Assembly: GCA_964469925.1 (NCBI GenBank)
Contig: CAYXZL010000002.1
Location: 69,441 to 133,440, forward strand
Origin: CAYXZL01 sp964469925
Lineage (GTDB): Bacteria > Patescibacteriota > Gracilibacteria > Absconditabacterales > Absconditicoccaceae
Length of the DNA stretch: 64,000 nt
Direction of reading: 5' to 3'
Shown: piece after piece, positions 58,987 through 64,000 of the stretch
Layout of the letters: each line of letters opens with the position of its first letter
How positions within the stretch are numbered: position 1 is the stretch's first letter
Translations under genes and position numbers: made by a program
The notes under the pieces: generated by a model
What the model saw: only the letters and a program-made list of their open reading frames with translations
What the model was told of the DNA's origin: nothing
Databases searched by the model: none

Positions 58987-59000
58987 TGAACGTTCGTTCA
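58987..59000. promoter_or_regulatory. LexA operator (SOS box, Gram-positive type)
   Basis: TGAAC-GTTC-GTTCA is a perfect inverted repeat with 5-bp arms and a 4-bp spacer, matching the CGAAC-N4-GTTCG form of LexA boxes. It sits just upstream of lexA, where autoregulation is usual, in the region shared with the transporter gene. Confidence 0.7.
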
Positions 59001-59147
59001 TTAACGTAGAGAAATACTATCTTCTTGCAAGAGATTTTTTTTTGTTTTTTTGATTACTTTATTTTTGTTTTCCCCTTCTCAATCTTTGACTTGTTAATCG
59101 GATAGCAGTACACTTAGGGGAGTGGATGATTTTATGTTTGTGTGCTT

Positions 59148-60803
59148 ATGTTTGGTAGTGATTGGAATGTTTATTATTTTTTGGGTGGCTTGGTACTATT
59201 TCTGTTTGGTTTGAAATTTTCTGAAAACTCTCTCAGGGCTGTGAGTTATGAAAAAATAAAGTCTTTTCTTGCTTTGTTGACTAAACGTTCTTGGACGACT
59301 TTTTTTGCTGGTTTGTCGGTTTCGGCTTTGTTACAAAGCCAGGCTGCTACGATTATTTTGGCTATCAGTTTTTTGGGTGCTGGCTTACTTACTTTTGGTA
59401 GTGTCGTGTATATTATTATTGGTGCCAATATTGGTACCACCTTCACTCCTTGGCTTATTTCACTTTTATGATTTTCTTTTAGTATTACCAAATTTGCTCT
59501 TCCCTTGATGGTATTTTCGGGTTTTATTTATTTGTTTTTTGGTAGACATAAGCGTATTGCTCATGCTGCTGGTATTGTTTTAGGTTTTGCTATAGCCTTT
59601 TTTGGCTTGTGATTTATGAAAGAAAGTGTGAGTTTCGTTGCTCACAGTTTTTCTTTGACGCCTTACTTAGGAATGCCTTTGTTGGTCTTTTTTTTGGTCG
59701 GTTTGGTATTGACTGTGATCATGCAATCAAGTACTGCTATGAACGTGATCAACTTGACTGCGTTGTATGGAGGTCTGATTGGCTTTGAACATGCTGCTGT
59801 CTTGTCCTTAGGTGCTGAGTTGTGAACGACAATATCTGCCGTATTGGCATGATTCAGTGGTCAGGTTATACAAAAAAGAGCTAGTCTGATACAAGTCTTT
59901 TTTAATCTTATTACCGTGTTTGTTTGTGGTTTCCTTCTTCTCAGACCTTTGCAATATTTGGTCTTGGAGGTTTTATGATTGAGTAATCTTCCTGTGGCTT
60001 TGGCCGCATTGATTACGTTGTATAACGTTGTTACTGCTGTTCTTGTTTTGCCTTTTACGCGTTTTATTACTTCTTTGTTTGAAAAGCTTTTCCCTGACAA
60101 TAACCAGGACTTTGTCCTTAAACTTTCTTTTATTAGTCCTCATGATGGTAGTGTGGTGGTCTTACAAACTCTGAAGCGTGATTGTTTATTGTTACATACT
60201 AGAGTGATTAGCTACATTTTGCGTGTGATGGGATGCGATGACAAGACATTTTTTGCAGGTTTTGCGGATGTATCAGAGTTACTGGAGCGTATCCATCCTA
60301 CTGATGTGGATGATCTGGATGGTTTGTATCGTGGTCTCAAAGAGTATGAACAGCAGATACTCCAGTTTAGTCGACAGGTCGACAAACAGTTTTATACTCG
60401 TAAACAACAAGTACTCTTAGATAGCAAGTCCCATAGCGTAACGCATGCGATGTATGCTGCTAAGTACTTTAAGGATTTAACTCACGATTTTGTTCATATT
60501 CGTAATCTTAGTGATGAGCGTATTGTGGCTCCTTATCGTGATTTGCAAAGGCGTGTTTTGTCGTTTCTCCAAGAACTCAATGCTCTTTCGCCGAGAGTTG
60601 CCTTAGAAAAAAGACTAGAAAGTCTTTTAGAAAAGCGTTTACAGGCTATTCGTGATGGCAGCATATCATTGTTGCGTAGTGGTGTGATAGGGGAGGATAT
60701 GGGTGATGCTGCAACACTTTTAAACATGTATCATCACACTTTGCGAGCATGTGATAATCTTTTGCAATCTTTTCGTGAATTGTCTAATGGGAAATGAGGG
60801 TAA
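59148..60803 (+). CDS. Na/Pi-cotransporter-family protein with PhoU-like C-terminus
   Basis: 551 residues. The N-terminal half has two Na/Pi repeats with the QSS-type motifs LLQSQAATIILAISFLGAG and IMQSSTAMNVINLTALYGG, plus GANIGTTFTPW and GAELGTTISAVLAG. The C-terminal 230 residues are helical and PhoU-like (YRGLKEYEQQILQFSRQVDK, then KSHSVTHAMYAAKYFKDL). It probably takes up phosphate with sodium. ATG 59148 is preferred to an in-frame GTG at 59142. The gene ends AAA-TGA-GGG-TAA, so its last residue is also Gly after a TGA. Confidence 0.86.
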
Positions 60804-60938
60804 ATCATATCCGAATATTTGCATTTATTACGAATGTGCGTAGATTTATTCCTGTTCATAACCCAGAGATCCTAGCTCTATTTGGCGGGTAAAGGTTGTT
60901 TATGAATTATGTGTTTTATCACTATCTTGTTATCAACA

Positions 60939-61007
60939 ATGGCAACAAAAAAACCAGCTCCAAAAGCTAAAGCACCAGCTAAAAAGCCAGCTAAAAAAGG
61001 AAAGTAA
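60939..61007 (+). CDS. 22-residue Lys/Ala/Pro-rich miniprotein
   Basis: The frame reads MATKKPAPKAKAPAKKPAKK and GK, then TAA, followed by a strong terminator 22 bp later. Composition is about 40 percent Lys, 27 percent Ala and 18 percent Pro, the AKP-repeat signature of histone H1-like and bacterial nucleoid-tail proteins. It has its own leader of about 130 bp and its own terminator, which favours a real, possibly abundant transcript. It might bind DNA or RNA as a free tail. No RBS stands out. Confidence 0.6.
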   Translation: MATKKPAPKAKAPAKKPAKKGK

Positions 61008-61028
61008 TCTAAATCGATTCAATTGACC

Positions 61029-61086
61029 AAAACTCTCTCTGTTTGCGACTCCTTGATTGGTAGTGATAGAGGGAGTTTTTTGTTTG
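61029..61086 (+). terminator. Strong terminator after the basic miniprotein
   Basis: AAAACTCTCTCT (61029-61040) pairs with AGAGGGAGTTTT (61068-61079) with one G-U pair, and six T residues in total end the second arm. The loop is 27 nt. It is symmetrical enough to serve the convergent gene at 61095-61397. Confidence 0.85.
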
Positions 61087-61094
61087 TTGAAAAA

Positions 61095-61397
61095 TTAGAT
61101 CATAGCAGAAGGTGGTATGACTTCGCTGGGTTTTTTTCATTGATTTAACAACTCGAACATTTGAGCTGTGATTCCAAAATCGAGAGGTGTGTAATCTTCA
61201 AACTTTATTGCTGCCCTATTTATCGCTGGATATGTTTGTATTACAAGTTTTCCATTGGGTGAGTGATGATCGAAATTTGGTAGTTGATAATTGTCTAATA
61301 TTCACGCTATTTCACCTAATAATGTCAAGTCGTGTGGAAAAAACGGTCATCATTCTATACCATTTTCTTCTATTAACTGTGCTAAATTGTTTTGCAT
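61095..61397 (-). CDS. Unknown protein, 100 residues
   Basis: A minus-strand frame beginning MQNNLAQLIEENGIEGGPFF, with four TGA codons. It is polar, with hydrophobic patches (LTLLGEIAGILDNY, then GITAQMFELLNQ), and ends PPSAMI. No signal peptide or metal motif is visible. Its stop lies inside the tail of the shared terminator. Confidence 0.55.
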
Positions 61398-61778
61398 GTT
61401 GTAACATGGATTATTGAATTTCCCCCTTATATCTTTCTTCTATCTCTTGTCAATATTAATCACTCGTCCTTTTTTCTTATTCTTGCTGTGACTGATAGAG
61501 TAGTTGTTGTTTATGGTTCTAATTTTTAGTAATGAAAAACCAGGGTAAACCCTGGGCTAAACAGTACTTAAACGGTGTGTTTTTTACTTTTTTCGAGAAA
61601 ATAAATTTAAAAATTTCCCGATTTGCACACCAATCCAAAACCAGAAGTCGTTTTGCTGATTCATGGCTAATGATTTTTATGTTTAAGAAAAATGCATGAT
61701 ATACATGCCCTTGCTTTATATATATCATATAATGTTTCTCAATATTAAATAAAAATAGCTTCAGCTATTCGGTCATTA
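61398..61778. other. Gene-poor gap with one hairpin
   Basis: No convincing gene. A 69-codon minus-strand frame (61519-61728) exists but its end overlaps the terminator hairpin at 61540-61555 and it has no recognisable motif. The rest is AT-rich without repeats or tRNA-like folds. Confidence 0.5.
61535..61557 (-). terminator. Intrinsic terminator for the coiled-coil gene
   Basis: CCAGGG (61540-61545) and CCCTGG (61550-61555) pair around a 4-nt loop. On the minus strand the stem is followed by TTTTT. It is likely to end the 61.8-62.5 kb transcript about 220 bp after its stop. Confidence 0.7.
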
Positions 61779-62498
61779 CTATCTAAACACTTTGGGGATT
61801 GTTCGGTCTCACTTCTTGTATAATTCTGCATATCGTCATCAGTTCTTTCACATTTGTTGCTTTAGTATACCAAACTCTCAGTTTTCTTCTTTTAGTAATG
61901 CAATAACATTTTGTCAAAGATGTTCTTCTTCTATTTTGTAGTGATGCTTTCTATCTGGCACATAAGCTCGTATATCGCTTCTCCCCCTTATTGCAATCGT
62001 AGCCGTTGTCTCCCTTGTTATCGAATCGTTAAAACAATTTACTTTCATGTTTCGTTCGGATTTTTCTCACTTAAGATCTTGAATATTTGTCTTTAGACTT
62101 TCTATAATTCTTTCTTTTAATTTTAACTCTTCTTTTGCATCGCGTAATGACACATCTAGTTGGTCATTCTTTACATATAGATCATTCATTTTTGACCTAC
62201 AGTCGTTGTGTTGCTTGTTTACTGCATGGTACTGGTTTGCGTCTCTTTTTATGTTTTTTAGTTTTTCTTTTTTAACCAATGTCAAAGGAAAGATTTTCCA
62301 AAGAGTTTTTAATATATACCCTATTGCGACGAATAGTAACAATGATAATAATAGAAATTTTAACCATGGCGGGATATGGAACTTGGGGATAGATATAGAC
62401 TTTATCTCATCTCACCACATCAAAAAGATATATGATACTATTCATGAAGATATTACCCCAATTACCCGGTTGTTTTTAAAGAACTCTTTTATACGCAT
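61779..62498 (-). CDS. Membrane protein with coiled coil, unknown
   Basis: 239 residues from ATG 62496-62498. The N-terminal 75 residues have two membrane segments (near residues 16-28 and 45-70, including FLLLSLLLFVAIGYIL). Residues about 80-150 form a charged coiled coil (MNDLYVKNDQLDVSLRDAKE, then LKLKERIIESLKTNIQDLK). A C-terminal domain with KVNCFNDSITRETTATIAIR follows, ending KKGDRTIPKVFR. In-frame TGAs are read as Gly. It could be a membrane-tethered stalk protein. The lipoprotein on the same strand lies 315 bp upstream. Confidence 0.6.
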
Positions 62499-62617
62499 AA
62501 ACGACTATATAAGGTAAAACGTGTGAACAATGTCTTGTATGCCATTTAAGGGCATGAATACAATCTTGCATTGATCTTTTGTATATGTAACAAGGTAGTG
62601 TTTACACTAGATCTTCT

Positions 62618-62800
62618 ATGTACCAACATAAAACCATACAAATCATCAAAACAGATGAAAACAGACGACAAGTACAACTTGCTTGACTAGCATTTAATGA
62701 ATTTGACAGCCGAGAAAAAGCTAAGAGTTTTTCACTCAATTACGAACACTGACAGATTATAGAGATACGAGATGATGATGCACTAGTAGAGGAGTTATAA
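62618..62800 (+). CDS. Small unknown protein, 60 residues
   Basis: Begins MYQHKTIQIIKTDENRRQVQ and ends DDALVEEL. Two TGA codons (LAGLAF, EHGQII) fall in turn positions. Charged, soluble, with mixed strand and helix. It is convergent with the lipoprotein gene and 12 bp away. No family recognised. Confidence 0.5.
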
Positions 62801-62812
62801 GCAAGAGAGTGC

Positions 62813-63208
62813 TTATTCATGATATCAATCTATAAGATCTACAAATTGTTTATATTTTCTTGATTCAGTCACACACTTTTTATTGGTTTCTCACATTGTG
62901 TTTGAACAGGTGTAACCAGTTAATTCTTGAAGGGTTAGAAAGTCTATTAACTTGACTATTTCTGTTGTCCATAGGTTTTTGTAATCTGAGTGTTTATTAG
63001 TAATTTCTAATAGGCAAGTATCTTTATCTTCCGAATAAAAAAGCCTTGATACATAGCAGTTATATCATATGTAGCACTCTTTCTCTGCATACTCTGTTGC
63101 CTTGTCTATCATGGTTTTACACTTTATTTTATTATCTAGTTTAGAGTTTTTACATCAGCTTAACAAAATTGTTGTTCAAACAATTATTAAGAAAGCTATT
63201 TTTTTCAT
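62813..63208 (-). CDS. Small Cys-containing lipoprotein
   Basis: 131 residues. The N-terminus MKKIAFLIIVGTTILLSGC is a lipoprotein signal peptide; the lipobox LLSGC sets Cys19 as the lipidated residue, and its Gly is TGA. The mature part has six further Cys (CKTMIDKA, EKECYIGYNCYV, DTCLLE, GYTCSNT, KKCVTE), so it is probably disulfide-bonded. It is a plausible LspA substrate and may be surface-bound. Fold not recognised. Confidence 0.7.
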
Positions 63209-63518
63209 ACGATCAAAAATATAAAAAAAGATAACTCTAAGTCTTGTTTCCTGTATTGTACTAATCAACTAGTTATTATCAATCATTTCCTCCGAACGAA
63301 ACGAGACTCTCCAGCATATATGGAGGTATTACAAAACAAAAAAATAGCCTCCATGAGGCTAGGGGAGCATATAAATAAGTCCGCAAGGACACAAAAGCTA
63401 TATGGCAATCAAAACAAAGTTGTGTATAAGACAAGTGCAACCTTTATCCTATACACAATTTTATGATGACTGGAGAGATTACATATATATGTTGATTGAT
63501 GTGAGGTAGTACTAGTGG
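63209..63518. other. Gene-poor gap, hairpin only
   Basis: A 71-codon plus-strand frame (63320-63535) crosses the terminator and the end of the minus-strand ORF and was not called. No tRNA-like structure or direct repeat is evident apart from short hairpins such as GTCC-GCAA-GGAC near 63380. Confidence 0.45.
63337..63361 (-). terminator. Intrinsic terminator, minus strand
   Basis: TAGCCTC (63345-63351) and GAGGCTA (63355-63361) pair around a 3-nt loop, and on the minus strand seven T residues follow. It should end transcription of the small genes between 63.5 and 64 kb. Confidence 0.75.
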
Positions 63519-63788
63519 TTATTTTTTACCTATAAACAAGTCGCTAGCCATTACTTTAGTTTGTTCTTGTGCTTTTGTAGTAATATTGTTCAACTTATTC
63601 CGTTTTCTTATGCCAGATAGGTATTCTAAATTTGTAGAAGTTGCAAGAAAGGATTGATATTTGGCTAATCTACTGTTCTTCTTGACGTGACTGATAATAA
63701 ACTGAGACCACGAGACTAGATTTATACTAATGCTTTTAGCAGTTCCGATACTATGATTCATGCGATGAGATAGGATAGCATCGTACAT
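63519..63788 (-). CDS. Small unknown protein, 89 residues
   Basis: Begins MYDAILSHRMNHSIGTAKSI and ends with a basic helix (ASDLFIGKK). It uses no TGA. The middle (SWSQFIISHVKKNSRLAKY, then LEYLSGIRKRNKLNNITTKA) is helical and basic, like a small four-helix or nucleic-acid-binding protein, but no motif settles it. It overlaps the next frame by 67 bp. The terminator at 63345 is in the right place. Confidence 0.4.
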   Translation of the reverse strand: MYDAILSHRMNHSIGTAKSISINLVSWSQFIISHVKKNSRLAKYQSFLATSTNLEYLSGIRKRNKLNNITTKAQEQTKVMASDLFIGKK

Positions 63789-63934
63789 AATCTATTTTCA
63801 AAGGTCGAAGAAGTAGAGTAGTGCTCTCCTCTTTGCTCCCCCTCCAACTTCGCATAGAAGTTGGGTTTCTTTTTTTTGTTTTCTACCCACCATGCACTAA
63901 ATGTCTTTTCTGTAGTCTCTTTTGATTTGGGCAT
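63722..63934 (-). CDS. Small unknown protein, 70 residues, overlapping
   Basis: Starts MPKSKETTEKTFSAWWVENK, is basic at first, and ends in a hydrophobic segment (SYLIAGIIVSELLKALV) that includes a TGA Gly. It overlaps the start of the 89-residue frame in another phase. A frameshift joining the two is possible. It also contains the hairpin at 63844-63864. Weakly supported. Confidence 0.35.
63844..63873 (+). terminator. Hairpin with plus-strand T tract
   Basis: CCAACTTC (63844-63851) and GAAGTTGG (63857-63864) are perfectly complementary with a 5-nt loop and followed by GTTTC and eight T. It looks like a plus-strand terminator, but no plus-strand gene ends nearby and it lies inside a minus-strand ORF. 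Confidence 0.5.
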
Positions 63935-64000
63935 TATTCAACTTGGCACAATGTACTAAGATGTGCTACAGTTAGCCATTATCTATTATTTCACAGTAGT

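Noticed and set aside
61519..61728. 69-codon minus-strand frame
   Set aside because: Its 3' end overlaps a terminator hairpin with a T tract, so the stop would be beyond the transcript end.
62206..62517. 103-codon plus-strand frame with hydrophobic start
   Set aside because: It is the shadow of the coiled-coil membrane protein on the minus strand (61779-62498), which has clear heptads and in-frame TGA.
63320..63535. 71-codon plus-strand frame MEVLQNKK...
   Set aside because: It crosses the minus-strand terminator at 63345-63361 and the end of the minus-strand ORF; no RBS or motif.
1..64000. Many apparent pseudogenes and split genes under the standard code
   Set aside because: All breaks are TGA at Gly positions. 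Read as glycine, the genes are intact.
1..64000. CRISPR array, IS element or prophage
   Set aside because: No regularly spaced direct repeats, transposase, integrase or phage structural signatures were seen.

Overview
The window comes from a bacterium that reads UGA as glycine (genetic code 25). Almost every gene is interrupted by in-frame TGA where its family needs glycine: inside Walker A loops of FtsK and a ClpC-type ATPase, and in the lipoprotein signal peptidase and MnmA signatures. All genes called here stop at TAA or TAG. With the AT-rich sequence, small streamlined genes and CPR-type surface and secretion genes, this points to Candidatus Absconditabacteria (SR1) or Gracilibacteria (BD1-5). 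I cannot separate the two from this window. Coordinates and lengths below assume TGA = Gly.

Layout. 1-9 kb: 3' part of ftsK, a TraG/VirD4-like ATPase, lspA and a DUF3127 protein on +; ruvB and an SLH-domain surface protein on -; trpS on +. 9.1-9.65 kb: a gene-free stretch with interlocking hairpins. 9.6-13.4 kb (-): DUF4012 protein, tRNA-Arg(UCG), an unknown protein and an FtsW/RodA protein. 13.5-20.9 kb: rlmE and der (+), then a Cys-rich membrane protein, mnmA, a YceI-like protein and a UvrD/PcrA helicase (-). 21-29.5 kb: a 928-residue orphan (+), the PAP2-nth-recJ cluster and clpP (-), and a secreted orphan (+). 29.6-46.9 kb: mostly + strand, with lysS fused to an HD domain, hisS, dnaB, a VirB4-N-like protein, ruvX, a metallophosphoesterase, ruvC, a nucleotidyltransferase, a UPF0251 regulator, gdhA, trxA, a cation exchanger and a ClpC-type ATPase. 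47-56.3 kb (-): htpG, two small unknowns, lepA, sufB, a large Cys-rich repeat protein and sufC. 56.4-60.8 kb: second cation exchanger, small membrane proteins, lexA with its operator, and an Na/Pi-type transporter. 60.9-64 kb: a 22-residue Lys/Ala/Pro miniprotein followed by small accessory genes (coiled-coil membrane protein, lipoprotein, short unknowns).

Functionally the window carries replication and repair (dnaB, ruvB, ruvC, ruvX, recJ, nth, uvrD, lexA), translation (three aminoacyl-tRNA synthetases, lepA, rlmE, der, mnmA), proteostasis (clpP, ClpC-type, htpG), a SufB-SufC Fe-S scaffold and an envelope programme (SLH, DUF4012, YceI, 3D-domain, Cys-rich repeats, lspA). Central metabolism is nearly absent apart from glutamate dehydrogenase, as expected for a host-dependent cell. 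I saw no insertion sequence, prophage module, CRISPR array or rRNA.

The least explained items are a Cys-rich repeat family with one member lodged between sufC and sufB, an intergenic RNA candidate with two mutually exclusive hairpins, the LysRS-HD fusion, and the 22-residue basic miniprotein.
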